The notes: generated by a model from the letters alone, not told the origin. A DNA stretch of 63,408 bases from JAMQKA01 sp043951865 (GCF_043951865.1 NZ_JBINJF010000026.1:1-63408), one strand, 5' to 3'; shown: positions 16,591 through 25,945, numbered from the stretch's first letter. Made by a program: numbers and translations.

Positions 16591-19500
16591 GTGTCAGATA
16601 TGGTAACACCACTTTTTACAGAGAATTCCAGCCCTATGTGGATTGTAGCAAACGATTCAATGAGCATTTTAGATGTCAATAGTGCTGCGATTGAAATCTA
16701 TGGATATGGGAAAGAGGAATTCTTAACAAAAACGATTGGTGACCTCCAACCTAAGGCCAATTTGGTTTCTGAATTTGAGGAACAGGCCTTGCCCTCCAAG
16801 CAATTTGAACGCATTGGAACCATTAATCATGTGGACAAGTGGGGGAATACCTATCCGGTAGAACTATTCAGCTGTCCAATGGAGTATGGAGGGGAAAAGG
16901 CCCAGCTAATAAAAGCAGTTCCATTAGAGACTGGTCTTGAAAACATTCGCCTGATTGACAAGACGGAACAGGAGCTAAATTATCACTTGGCCAACAGCCC
17001 GTTGGCTTATATCATTTGGGATAAAAGGTTTCAGCTCCAAGAATTCTCTCCAAAAATTACCCAGTGGCTTGGATTTACGGAAGATGATCTTCGAGGTGAA
17101 ACGTCTATAGAGCTGGCTTTTGAACATGTCGTAGATTGTGATTTTAGCAAGGTAAAACAAAAGATTGATGCACTGCTTTCAGGGGCCGAAAAAAGCAATG
17201 AAATGCAAGTTGGCGTCACGAGCAAGGACAATGAGACAAAATACCTGCATTTCTATAACTCGGCCCTATCAAATGATGACGGGGAGTTGGTGTCGGTGCT
17301 ATCTCTTGTTGAAAATGAAACGGCTTACATCGAAAATGAAAAAATCAAGCTGCGCCAACGAGAGCTCATCCAACATACTTCTGATTTTGTAGGATTGGTA
17401 GATACAGAGGGTAATATTCAATATATGAACCCGTCAGGACGAAAGCTTCTCGGTCTGGTAAAAGACCAAGATATCATTGGCACCAACCTTGAAAAATTCC
17501 ATCCTGAAATCACTAATCAGTATCTCCAAGAGGAAGTCTTCCCAAAAGCTGCGGAAGAAGGCGTATGGAGAGGGGAGCTTACCTTTCAAACCGTCGACGG
17601 GAAAGATATTCCAACCTCAACGGTAATGACGGCCCATACAGATGCTTCGGGAAATGTCGAGTATTTTTCTACCATTTGCCGTGATATCAGTGAAGAAAAA
17701 CAAACGATTGCGACGCTTGAAAAAGAGCAGCAAAAGTTGGCGTTGGCAATGCATGCAGGTGATGTGGGTTTCTGGCACTACTATCCTCAGAAAAAGCAGC
17801 TGGATATCAGCCACCAGTGGCTACAAAAAAAATTGGGATATAGTAAATCAACATTACAAGATCCGGAAATTTGGTTTGACATTATTCACGAAGATGACCT
17901 TTCAAGAATTCTCGAGAAATTTAACTTAATAACAACCGGGGAGGCTGAAATATTTGAAGAAGACCTCAGACTAAAAAAGCAGGACGGAACATATTTATGG
18001 ATTCGTAGTCGGGCAAAAGTTATTAAACGAAATCGTAATGATAAGGTTGAGGAAATTAGTGGTCTTCACATAGACATTAACAACCAGAAACAAACAGAAC
18101 TTAACCTGCGAAGAGAACGAGACCTCCAGAACCTTTTAAGTGATATCAGATATAATATAGACCACTTTGAAAAAATTGAAGAGGCCTTAGAAGAAAGTCT
18201 TAAAAACATCTGTGACTTTATAAGGTGGCCATTTGCTCATATTTACGTCTTTGATGACGAGAAAGAACAGCTGGAAAGCGCCAGCGTTTGGTATTCCGAT
18301 ACATCTGGTATTAACCCTTTTATAGAAGCATCCCTCAAAACGACCTTTAAACCTGGTGAAGGTCTTGTAGGAAAGGTGCATGCTGAAGACAGCCCTTATT
18401 GGGTCAAACAAATTCAAAAATTTCCTGCCTATAAAAGAAAAGATTCTGTAACAGGAATATATAAATCCTGCATGAGCATCCCTGTCAAAGGAGAGCCATC
18501 GGCTGTTATCGAGTTTTATCACAAGGATTCAATAGAAAGGGAACAGCAGACTTTGAACCAGTTATCTATTGTTGCCAAACAGCTTGGGCATCTTTTGGAG
18601 CGCAGGAAGTCTCAACAGGAAATAGCCGAACGAGAACGTAAGTTTCGATACCTGGCCGAAAATGCTACTGACAAAGTGGCCATTTTTGATGAAGAGGCTA
18701 ACTGCATTTATGCCTCTCCTTCTACGGAGTTGCTTTTAGGTTATACGCCGGAAGAATATATGAAAAAAGATATCATTGGCTTGGTCCACCCTGATGATCG
18801 GCCAGATATCATAAAAAACCTTTCGGAGTTAATGGAAGGTAATGGTAAGAAACGTATTACCTACCGGCTGCAGCACAAGGACGGACATTACATTTGGATG
18901 GAAAACAGCATGAAACCCATTTATGATGAAGAAGGGAACCTGTTGGAAATACGGTCGGCTGCCCGAGATGTTTCTGATCGTATTGCGTATGAACAACAAC
19001 TGGAAAAAGAAAAAGAATTTACCGAAAAAGCCTTAAACAGCCTGCCTGGATTGTTTTATGTACTGGACGAAGCCGGCAACTACGTGCGCTTAAATAAAGG
19101 ATTTGAAGAAGAGCTGGGCTATTCCAAAGAAGAGGTAAAACAAATGAGCCCGCTGGATTTTCATTATGAGGAAGATCACCACCGGATTTCGGAAGCCATA
19201 AAACAAGCATTTACGGAAGGCACAGTAAATGTTGTAGCGAAGGTTAAGAAAAAAGAGAGAGGCGACGCATGGTATTACTTAACGGGAGCCCATTTTCAGC
19301 AAGACGGCGAAAACTATATACTCGGTGCGGGGATCAATATCTCTCAACGCATACAAGCAGAGCAACAACTTGAACATCAAAGCGCTTTGCTCTCAAACCT
19401 ATTCCAAAATGCCCCGGTGGGTATTGCGATGATAGATGGTGAGAATAACGTTCTTGATGTTAATAGAAGCTTTGAAGATATATTTGGGTATTCTGCAGAA

Positions 19501-20397
19501 CAGGCAAAAGGAAAGAATATTGATGATCTAATTACACCAGAAGAGTACCAAATAGAGCAAAAGGAACTTTTTCGTGAACAACGAAAAGGTGGCCAAGACT
19601 CCTTCCAATATGAATCTGTCCGACTTAACAGTGAAGGTGGGGAAGTCCCAGTTTTAATTGGCTTGGTCCCTATAGTGGTTAGCGATACCTCTACAATTAG
19701 TTACCTCATTTATGTAGACATTACCGAAAGGAAGTCGTACCTGGATAAGGTACGGCAATCGCTTAACGAAAAGCGGATCCTGTTGCAAGAGATTCACCAC
19801 CGCGTCAAAAACAACTTGGCAGTCGTATCCAGCTATTTGCAGTTACAGAAGTTTAAATCCGATGACGAGCAGTTACAGAAAATACTGTCGGATAGTGAGA
19901 TGCGAATTCAAACAATGGCCCTTATTCATGAGCAGTTGTATCAAACCGAATCTCTATCAGAAATAAATGTAGAAAACTATATTAGAGAACTTGTAGATTC
20001 AATTAAAGATATTCACGACCCAGAAGGCCGGATTGAGTTCATTATAAGTTGTGATGAAATCACCTTAAACATAAATCAGGCGGTTCCTTGCGCCATGATC
20101 GTGAATGAGCTCATTAATAATTCCTTTGAACACGCGTTTAAGGAGACCGAACAAGGAGAAATTGAGATTAGTTTAACTGAGAATAATGATAAAATTGAAA
20201 TGTCCATTAAAGACAATGGTTGTGGGCTTCCAACCGGATTTAATCCCGATAACACCTCTACGTTAGGCTACACCATTATCAATACATTGGTGCAACAACT
20301 CGAAGCAGAAATAGATATTGAGAACAACCTGGGTGCAAGTATCTCTATTGCTTTTGATAAAGCAGATGTTAGGGGTTCTAGTAGTGCATTAGTTTGA
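16591..20397 (+). CDS. Giant multi-PAS/GAF sensor histidine kinase (HisKA_2)
   Basis: A 1268-residue soluble kinase with no membrane segment. Order: PAS (about 1-115), PAS (125-245), PAS (250-375), PAS_3-like (380-500), GAF (510-670), PAS (690-805), PAS (810-925), PAS (930-1050), HisKA_2 with LLQEIHHRVKNNL (phospho-acceptor likely His1069) and HATPase_c (about 1150-1255) with NELINNSFEHAF, DNGCGLP and TLGYTII. Start is GTG at 16591; an ATG three codons later is an alternative. No response regulator is adjacent, so it is an orphan. Kinases of this type commonly sense light, redox or small ligands. It lies just inside the left direct repeat and ends in an intrinsic terminator. Confidence 0.92.
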   Translation: MSDMVTPLFTENSSPMWIVANDSMSILDVNSAAIEIYGYGKEEFLTKTIGDLQPKANLVSEFEEQALPSKQFERIGTINHVDKWGNTYPVELFSCPMEYGGEKAQLIKAVPLETGLENIRLIDKTEQELNYHLANSPLAYIIWDKRFQLQEFSPKITQWLGFTEDDLRGETSIELAFEHVVDCDFSKVKQKIDALLSGAEKSNEMQVGVTSKDNETKYLHFYNSALSNDDGELVSVLSLVENETAYIENEKIKLRQRELIQHTSDFVGLVDTEGNIQYMNPSGRKLLGLVKDQDIIGTNLEKFHPEITNQYLQEEVFPKAAEEGVWRGELTFQTVDGKDIPTSTVMTAHTDASGNVEYFSTICRDISEEKQTIATLEKEQQKLALAMHAGDVGFWHYYPQKKQLDISHQWLQKKLGYSKSTLQDPEIWFDIIHEDDLSRILEKFNLITTGEAEIFEEDLRLKKQDGTYLWIRSRAKVIKRNRNDKVEEISGLHIDINNQKQTELNLRRERDLQNLLSDIRYNIDHFEKIEEALEESLKNICDFIRWPFAHIYVFDDEKEQLESASVWYSDTSGINPFIEASLKTTFKPGEGLVGKVHAEDSPYWVKQIQKFPAYKRKDSVTGIYKSCMSIPVKGEPSAVIEFYHKDSIEREQQTLNQLSIVAKQLGHLLERRKSQQEIAERERKFRYLAENATDKVAIFDEEANCIYASPSTELLLGYTPEEYMKKDIIGLVHPDDRPDIIKNLSELMEGNGKKRITYRLQHKDGHYIWMENSMKPIYDEEGNLLEIRSAARDVSDRIAYEQQLEKEKEFTEKALNSLPGLFYVLDEAGNYVRLNKGFEEELGYSKEEVKQMSPLDFHYEEDHHRISEAIKQAFTEGTVNVVAKVKKKERGDAWYYLTGAHFQQDGENYILGAGINISQRIQAEQQLEHQSALLSNLFQNAPVGIAMIDGENNVLDVNRSFEDIFGYSAEQAKGKNIDDLITPEEYQIEQKELFREQRKGGQDSFQYESVRLNSEGGEVPVLIGLVPIVVSDTSTISYLIYVDITERKSYLDKVRQSLNEKRILLQEIHHRVKNNLAVVSSYLQLQKFKSDDEQLQKILSDSEMRIQTMALIHEQLYQTESLSEINVENYIRELVDSIKDIHDPEGRIEFIISCDEITLNINQAVPCAMIVNELINNSFEHAFKETEQGEIEISLTENNDKIEMSIKDNGCGLPTGFNPDNTSTLGYTIINTLVQQLEAEIDIENNLGASISIAFDKADVRGSSSALV

Positions 20398-20447
20398 TAG
20401 AACTAAAGAGAATTTTATAAAATGAAATTCCGGTATTCAAAATTTAA

Positions 20448-20472
20448 AAAAAGGCAGTAAACCTGCCTTTTT
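20448..20472 (+). terminator. Rho-independent terminator after the PAS kinase
   Basis: AAAAAGGCAG-TAAAC-CTGCCTTTTT, a 10-bp stem with a closing T-run, 50 bases after the kinase stop. Its A/T symmetry could also serve the opposite strand. Confidence 0.85.
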
Positions 20473-20528
20473 GATTGAATGGTTATACTGATCTCAAAAG
20501 TTTGGTTGTTACTTTCCGAATAAGGCCA

Positions 20529-20672
20529 CTAAATCGAACTAATCCCCCCACCAAACTGATCAATTACAAGCCGTAGCTCATGCAGGAAAAGATCTAACAG
20601 TCGCTCCTTTTCCTGCGGTGATAATTTTCTTCCTTCCTCGCTGTTGGGATTGGAGTACGCGGGTACAAACAA
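20529..20672 (-). CDS. Possible 47-residue protein or C-terminal gene remnant
   Basis: A minus-strand frame from TTG (20672) to TAG with convincing protein-like composition: FVPAYSNPNSEEGRKLS, a charged amphipathic helix SPQEKERLLDLFLHELRL, then QFGGGISSI. A stop lies four codons upstream of the TTG and no ATG is available, so this may be the tail of a truncated gene. The rest of 20673-21034 shows no gene. Confidence 0.35.
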   Translation of the reverse strand: MFVPAYSNPNSEEGRKLSPQEKERLLDLFLHELRLVIDQFGGGISSI

Positions 20673-21034
20673 GGGTGGTTTTTATTGCATTTCATCAAAT
20701 GCTTAAAATCAATTTTAGATTAAAGTTCCATATAGTACTACTAGTATCCCCGATTCGAGTAAAATGATATATAGCTTTAGGAAAATAAATGAATTGCGGG
20801 ATAGTCTTTTTTATTTAAAAATAGATGGATAAAATCCTCTATAATTTAATATGGTTGTAAGAGATCAACGCCATAAAAGTTCTAATCTACCACAGGCTAA
20901 TAGTTTCCCTGAGAGTCAGGAAGCCTACAAGAGCAATAAAACTTGTATTTAAAGAGTTATATAATGCATATTGTGGGAAATCCCACTATGGTATATATTT
21001 ATCCCTGATATCTAATGGCAAAAGGTAATTTGTT

Positions 21035-21301
21035 ATGAATACAACCGAAAAGAAAAAGGAGTACGATGCCAAGCTCGACTCCAAAAAACGATTAACTATT
21101 CGAGGAGCCCGTACAGAATATTATCATGTCACTGAATTTGAAGATGGCTCTGTTAAGCTAAGTCCCCGAGAGTTGATCCATCCTGATGAGATTTCCAAGC
21201 GTACGTTGGAGATGATGGATAAGGCGATGAAGAACCTCAAGGAAGGTAAAGTTTCAGAGCCAGTGGATTTGGAAGAACTCGAAAAGCTACTTGAGGAGTA
21301 A
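21035..21301 (+). CDS. Antitoxin of a type II toxin-antitoxin pair
   Basis: An 88-residue acidic protein. It begins with a short AbrB-like or beta-strand DNA-binding-like region (KLDSKKRLTIRGARTEYYHV) and continues into long charged helices (EISKRTLEMMDKAMKNLKEG, then LEELEKLLEE) that would wrap the toxin. It lies 9 bases before a RelE/ParE-like toxin gene. The order antitoxin-toxin and the size are as expected; the exact antitoxin family is uncertain. Likely autoregulates the pair. Confidence 0.75.
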   Translation: MNTTEKKKEYDAKLDSKKRLTIRGARTEYYHVTEFEDGSVKLSPRELIHPDEISKRTLEMMDKAMKNLKEGKVSEPVDLEELEKLLEE

Positions 21302-21310
21302 TCCCATTAC

Positions 21311-21682
21311 ATGTTTGAAATATTGATGGGCGTTCCGGAAATGAAAGAATTTTGGGACAATTTAAAGGCCCGAAAAAAGAAGAATGAGTTAAGAGGAGAT
21401 GAAAAAGAGTTATTTAAAAAGTTTGGTAAAGCCATACAGTTTTTAGCGGCCGATCCCCGGCACCGGGGACTGCAGACCCATGAAATAGAGGATTTGACCC
21501 GCCGATATGGCAAAAAAGTGTTTCAGTCATATCTCGGACAAGGAAAGCATGCGTACCGTATGTTCTGGGTATATGGTCCCAATCGAAAGCAAATAACGAT
21601 TATTGGGCTGGAACCACATCCAGAGGATGCTAAAAGTGGGGCTTATGATCGTATTAAGCTTTCGGATGTGCCAAATCGTTAG
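21311..21682 (+). CDS. RelE/ParE-like toxin of a type II pair
   Basis: A 123-residue basic protein of the RelE/ParE superfamily. Visible parts are two N-terminal helices (KEFWDNLKARKKKNELRGD, LFKKFGKAIQFLAADPRH), the core strands (YRMFWVYGPNRKQITIIGLE) and the polar C-terminal EPHPEDAKSGAYDRIKLS. RelE members cut mRNA on the ribosome; ParE members poison gyrase; sequence alone does not decide. It is paired with the antitoxin at 21035. The module sits in the middle of the repeat-bounded segment, as expected for a stabilising cassette. Confidence 0.82.
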   Translation: MFEILMGVPEMKEFWDNLKARKKKNELRGDEKELFKKFGKAIQFLAADPRHRGLQTHEIEDLTRRYGKKVFQSYLGQGKHAYRMFWVYGPNRKQITIIGLEPHPEDAKSGAYDRIKLSDVPNR

Positions 21683-21810
21683 TACCGGCTATAATAGATT
21701 TACAAGACAGACAATACGTATAGCTGGCATTCCATGTACCATCATTTGTTACATCAGGATGGAGAAAAAATGATCTTCTCTGTGTTTTTCCCGTTAGGAT
21801 AAAATAAAAT

Positions 21811-21834
21811 GTGCCCGCCAAAAATGACGGGCAC
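21811..21834 (-). terminator. Terminator downstream of tRNA-Arg
   Basis: GTGCCCG-TCATTTTTGG-CGGGCAC on the minus strand followed by ATTTTATTTTAT, placed 13 bases past the 3' end of the tRNA. The same hairpin is kept at 16132-16155 beside the left broken tRNA copy. Confidence 0.8.
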
Positions 21835-21846
21835 TTTGTTTAAAAG

Positions 21847-21920
21847 TACGCCCGAGAGGACTCGAACCCCTAACCTTTTGGTCCGAAGCCAAACGCTCTA
21901 TCAAACTGAGTTATGGGCGC
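21847..21920 (-). tRNA. tRNA-Arg (anticodon TCG), slightly degenerate
   Basis: The cloverleaf can be drawn: anticodon stem TTTGG/CCAAA with loop CTTCGGA (anticodon TCG, reads CGA), T-arm AGGGG-TTCGAGT-CCTCT, acceptor GCGCCCA/CGGGCGT and discriminator A. Weak points are an A7-C66 mismatch, an A10-C25 mismatch, a G1-U72 pair, and loss of one of the two D-loop guanines (AGTTTGATA instead of AGTTGGATA). No CCA is encoded. A terminator follows. It may be a functional divergent tRNA or one in decay; two more broken copies lie at 16169 and 30269. Confidence 0.7.
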
Positions 21921-22168
21921 TTACAGTATGTGTCAGGTCAGCTGTAAAATTCCTGCAAGTATGTCTGACTGGCCTGTTCCGAAGACACGCTAATATATGA
22001 CTTATGATGTATATAGGTTGGTTTTGGGATGTCATGTTACATCATATGTAACAACTGCAACAAAAGCTTGGGGAAAAGACTTCATGAATGTGAAAAATTG
22101 ATACTCTATGATTTTAAAGGTGAAATTTACAGTTTTGATATTGCCTGCCTTTTTACCTACTCTTTAAT

Positions 22169-22609
22169 GTGCTTATAAGTAATAAACATATCGTTACTAT
22201 TACGGGCCTGCTGCTAGTGGCAGCGACCTGTTTCTGCGTTCTATTCGGGCAGGGAACTCATCTCCATGTTCTCAGTATTCATATTGGCGATCATCTCGAC
22301 GTTCACGCCCAAGTGCATGCCCATGAAAGTGAAAATCCTGACGATCAGCCATTTAAAAAGGGGACTGATCAAGATGATCACAAGCACCAGGTTAGTACTT
22401 CCTCTGATATCATTGGCACGTTGACGAGTCCTACCCAGGTTAATCCTGATATAGCAAACAATCTCGTAGCTTTGTTAGAGGTTGAATTTGTGGCTACCCG
22501 GTTAGAGCTTGATGACACTCCGACACTTTTTGATCTGCCACCGCCAAGGCCGGTACCGAACCATTATCACCTCTCCTCTTTTTCCCGTCGCGGCCCTCCT
22601 ATAGCTTAA
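22169..22609 (+). CDS. His-rich periplasmic protein, first gene of metal efflux operon
   Basis: A 146-residue protein starting at GTG. An N-terminal hydrophobic segment (TGLLLVAATCFCVLFGQG, about 10-28) is a signal peptide or anchor, followed by a His/Asp-rich stretch (HIGDHLDVHAQVHAHESE, then DQDDHKHQ) likely to bind divalent metal, and a Pro-rich end (DLPPPRPVPNHYH). No known domain. It leads a plus-strand operon with TolC-like, adaptor and RND genes, so a periplasmic metal buffer or sensor is likely. Confidence 0.75.
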   Translation: MLISNKHIVTITGLLLVAATCFCVLFGQGTHLHVLSIHIGDHLDVHAQVHAHESENPDDQPFKKGTDQDDHKHQVSTSSDIIGTLTSPTQVNPDIANNLVALLEVEFVATRLELDDTPTLFDLPPPRPVPNHYHLSSFSRRGPPIA

Positions 22610-22667
22610 TTTTCCCTTTTCGGGACTTCCTTTCCTAATCGTATCACATAATTACAATTCAACCATC

Positions 22668-23906
22668 ATGACAAGGTATATCCGGTGGACGCTATTGCTG
22701 GTATTATTTCCGGCGTTGGTCCATGCACAACCAACCTCTATTACGCTTGATGAAGCCGTCGAGCTTTTCAAACAGAACAGCCTTCAGCAGGAACTGGCCA
22801 GATATGACCAGTTGCGCAAGCAGGGAGAAGCGATCCGGGACAAGGCGTATTCCAATCCCGAGGTCAGCATTAACCGGGAGCAGCTCAATGCTGGTACAGT
22901 CGATTACGAGGAAACGACCTACATGCTTTCCCAGCCTATTGAACTGCTTGGGCAGCCCTTTCTGCGCAGTCGTAGTGCTTCCAAATCACAAAAGGCGGCC
23001 GAACTGCAATTTGAATACGACCGGCTACAGCTAATCCGGCAGGTAAAATCGCTGTACGTCGAATACTGGCAGCTGTCGGAGAAACTGGGAATCTATAATC
23101 GGGCGCTGGACATTATACGCAAAGCCCGTTCGGCAGCTAAGGCGCGACAGGCTGAGGGCACATTTTCCGGCTTACAGGTGCAACGGTTTAACGTGGAGCT
23201 CAGCCGGTACCGGAAACAACGCGACCAGGTTCATCTGAACCGTAAGCAAACGGGCAATCGGTTGGCTACCTATTTGTTTTCTGGACAAGAGTTGGATACC
23301 CAATTCCAGCTATCAGATAGCCTGACGGTCGATCCTATCAATATGCAAGAGCAGGCACTAATCCAATATGCCCTTGCCAATCGGGCCGACCTGGCAGCTT
23401 TGGAACAGATGGTCGATGCTTCCGAGCTGCAGTACAGGGTTGAAAAACGGGATCGCCTGCCCGACCTGAACGTTAACTTCGGGTATAAAAATCAGTCGGA
23501 TGGTGCCGAGGGCTTTGTCATCGGCGGATCCATCAAGCTCCCCATCTTGAACCAAAACCGGGGCAATGTAACGATTACCCAAGCTCAAACTCGTTCGCGC
23601 AAGACCGAACTGAGCTTGAAGCAGCAGGCGGTTCGCAACCAGGTTTCAACGGCTTACGAGCGAGTCGAGCTCGTGTTGGAGCAGTGGACCTCGATGCAAG
23701 AGGATGCGCTGGATGTATCAATGCTGGAAGCCGCACGGGCGGCCTATCAACAGGGCCGGTATTCGCTGGTTGAACTCCTCGATGCCACCCAAGCCTACGT
23801 CGATGGCCAGACGATGATCTACGAAACCATAGCCGATTATAACAAAGCACTTTTTAATCTGAACGTACAATCCGCAGGACGAATTTCTAACTCTCAAAAC
23901 AACTAA
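22668..23906 (+). CDS. TolC-family outer membrane channel (CzcC/CusC-like)
   Basis: A 412-residue outer membrane efflux protein. Signal peptide at residues 1-20 (LLLVLFPALVHA, cleaved before QPTS). Two OEP repeats follow, each rich in long heptad-like helices (about 25-195 and 225-405). With the adaptor and RND genes downstream it forms the tripartite export path for heavy-metal cations from periplasm to outside. There is no lipobox, unlike CusC. It follows the His-rich protein by 58 bases and precedes the lipoprotein by 4. Confidence 0.9.
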   Translation: MTRYIRWTLLLVLFPALVHAQPTSITLDEAVELFKQNSLQQELARYDQLRKQGEAIRDKAYSNPEVSINREQLNAGTVDYEETTYMLSQPIELLGQPFLRSRSASKSQKAAELQFEYDRLQLIRQVKSLYVEYWQLSEKLGIYNRALDIIRKARSAAKARQAEGTFSGLQVQRFNVELSRYRKQRDQVHLNRKQTGNRLATYLFSGQELDTQFQLSDSLTVDPINMQEQALIQYALANRADLAALEQMVDASELQYRVEKRDRLPDLNVNFGYKNQSDGAEGFVIGGSIKLPILNQNRGNVTITQAQTRSRKTELSLKQQAVRNQVSTAYERVELVLEQWTSMQEDALDVSMLEAARAAYQQGRYSLVELLDATQAYVDGQTMIYETIADYNKALFNLNVQSAGRISNSQNN

Positions 23907-23910
23907 TACC

Positions 23911-24207
23911 ATGAAACGCTTACTTCTTATTCTATCAATCGCAGCAGGATTAACGATAACAGGATGTGGCTCGGATGATTCCGGGCACACCCACGGTGAA
24001 GATGGTGACCACACCCATGAAGCTCCTGCTCAACAATCAACTACAAATGACAGTGACGCTGTCCATATTGGAGGTGGTGACCATTCAGCAGACCATGATT
24101 CCACTCATACCCATAATGAAGAGGACGATCACAGTCATGGAGAGGATGGGGATCATACCCATGAAGAGGATACCCATTCCCATGGAGATGAAGAACACGG
24201 TCATTAA
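23911..24207 (+). CDS. Small His-rich lipoprotein
   Basis: A 98-residue protein with a type II signal peptide: LTITGC lipobox, mature start at Cys19. The rest is almost only His, Asp, Glu, Gly, Thr and Ser, with repeated GHTHGEDGDHTHE-like units and a C-terminal HSHGDEEHGH. It should bind several Zn, Co, Ni or Cu ions at the outer face of the periplasm. Its first 40 residues closely match the leader of the adaptor encoded next, as if duplicated from it. 4 bases after the channel gene, same operon. Confidence 0.85.
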   Translation: MKRLLLILSIAAGLTITGCGSDDSGHTHGEDGDHTHEAPAQQSTTNDSDAVHIGGGDHSADHDSTHTHNEEDDHSHGEDGDHTHEEDTHSHGDEEHGH

Positions 24208-24251
24208 TTCCTACCCATCCAATAAACTTGTCACGAACAAAATTTGATGCA

Positions 24252-25907
24252 ATGAAACAACTTATAACGTTAATCATGATGAGTACGTCCCTGGTGATGA
24301 CGGGGTGCGGAGGTGCCGGTGACGAAGGCCATACGCATGGTGAAGAAGGCGATCATACTCATGAGCAGCCCATACAACAAGCCCAGGAAGATCATGGTCA
24401 TTCCCATGATGGAGAATCAGATCACGGGCAAGAGGGAGAAGAACCTCAACTTGAGGGTGCCGGTGCAATTACGCAATGGACGGATAAAACCGAACTGTTC
24501 ATGGAATACCCTGCATTAATTGTCGGGCAGGAAGCTACCTTCGCCGTTCATCTGACCCGATTGTCGGATTTTAAACCCATTTCTAAATCAGAAGTGGAAT
24601 TCGTTTTTAGCTCAGAACGAGGCAACGAAGGGTCCCTCACCGAAACGGAAGTGCAAACTCCTGGAATTTATGGTCCTGATGTCGTCTTTGATCGAGCAGG
24701 ACGGTACGATCTTACGATCATCATTCAGGGAATGGTGAATGATACGTTGCAGGTCAAGGGAATCCCGGTGTATAATTCAGCTGATCAGGTGCCTCACGGG
24801 CACGCCGAGGAAGATCCTTACCTAATTACCTTCCTAAAAGAACAGCAGTGGGATATCCCTTTTGCTACCCAAAAGGTGCAACAGCGAACGCTTACACAAA
24901 CCATAGATGCCACCGGGGAAATTATGGCCGCGCAGAATAGCCAGGTTGTCGTTTCCGCTCCATTTTCGGGTATTATTTTGTCCAGTCAAAACGGCAACCT
25001 GCCGGTCGTAGGTCAGCAACTGTCAAAAGGAACGTCTATGGCAGTATTGAATCCCGCTATCCAATCGGGCGCCGGTGATAATTACGCCCAGCAGTTTATT
25101 AATGCTCAGTCTGAGCTCGAGCTGGCCAAAGCCAACCTGGAGCGGTCCAAGCGTTTGTATGAAAAAGAGGCCATCCCACAGACGGAGCTACAGAAGGCTC
25201 GTATCGAGTACCGACAGGCATTGACGCACTATCAGACCATCAATGAGGTAATCCAGGTAGATACCACGACTATCGAAGGGTACGGAGAATCAGCCGAATC
25301 CTACCGGTTTGCACTCAAAGCTCCTATAAATGGCACGATAGTCGAATCTTTCGTCACGCCGGGCATTCAGGTTGAAGCCGGACAGCCATTGTACCGCATA
25401 GCGGATGCCTCCAGGGTCTGGCTAAAAGCCAACGTTCCGGCTGCTCATCAGAGCCGCATTGCCAACGCCGGAGAGGCCGCCTTTCGGGTGCAGGGCGATG
25501 ACCGCCTGTATGAAGTTAGTGAGCTGGATGGACGGCTAATCAGCCGGGCCAACAGCATCGATCCACAGACCCGAACCCTGCCGTTGATTTATGAGCTCGA
25601 TAACACAAAAAATGGGTTGCCATTGGGGATGTTCTCTACGGTACATATTAACACGGATACCAAAGAGAATGTGCTGGCGATTCCCCGATCCGCTTTAATT
25701 GAAGAAGAAGGAAACTACAACGTCTATGTACATGTCTCCGGAGAATCCTTCCGGAAGCAGCGGGTCACGACTGGTATTGAACACCGAGGTTGGGTAGAGA
25801 TCACCTCCGGCCTGCAAGGTGGAGAGCATGTGGTGACCGAAAATGCTTACCAGGTGAAACTGGCTTCGCTTTCGTCCGAGGCACCTTCTCACGGGCATAC
25901 CCACTAA
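24252..25907 (+). CDS. RND adaptor (membrane fusion lipoprotein) with His-rich head
   Basis: A 551-residue adaptor of the HlyD/CzcB/CusB family. I place the start at ATG 24252, which gives a lipoprotein signal peptide with SLVMTGCGG; an upstream TTG in frame at 24228 adds eight unlikely residues. Residues about 20-75 are His/Glu/Asp-rich (EGHTHGEEGDHTHEQ, EDHGHSHDGESDHG), a metal-collecting head. About 80-180 form an Ig-like beta domain, and about 215-540 the barrel, lipoyl and coiled-coil parts (ELELAKANLERSKRLYEKEA). Ends SHGHTH. Links the RND pump to the TolC-like channel. Confidence 0.9.
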   Translation: MKQLITLIMMSTSLVMTGCGGAGDEGHTHGEEGDHTHEQPIQQAQEDHGHSHDGESDHGQEGEEPQLEGAGAITQWTDKTELFMEYPALIVGQEATFAVHLTRLSDFKPISKSEVEFVFSSERGNEGSLTETEVQTPGIYGPDVVFDRAGRYDLTIIIQGMVNDTLQVKGIPVYNSADQVPHGHAEEDPYLITFLKEQQWDIPFATQKVQQRTLTQTIDATGEIMAAQNSQVVVSAPFSGIILSSQNGNLPVVGQQLSKGTSMAVLNPAIQSGAGDNYAQQFINAQSELELAKANLERSKRLYEKEAIPQTELQKARIEYRQALTHYQTINEVIQVDTTTIEGYGESAESYRFALKAPINGTIVESFVTPGIQVEAGQPLYRIADASRVWLKANVPAAHQSRIANAGEAAFRVQGDDRLYEVSELDGRLISRANSIDPQTRTLPLIYELDNTKNGLPLGMFSTVHINTDTKENVLAIPRSALIEEEGNYNVYVHVSGESFRKQRVTTGIEHRGWVEITSGLQGGEHVVTENAYQVKLASLSSEAPSHGHTH

Positions 25908-25945
25908 ATACGCTCTGAATTTCAAATTAGTTAAATCGTACTGAT

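Noticed and set aside
21809..22000. Plus-strand frame of about 63 codons reading PERTRTPNLLVRSQTLY
   Set aside because: It is the translation of the antisense strand of the tRNA-Arg; this type of false ORF is a known artefact of tRNA genes.
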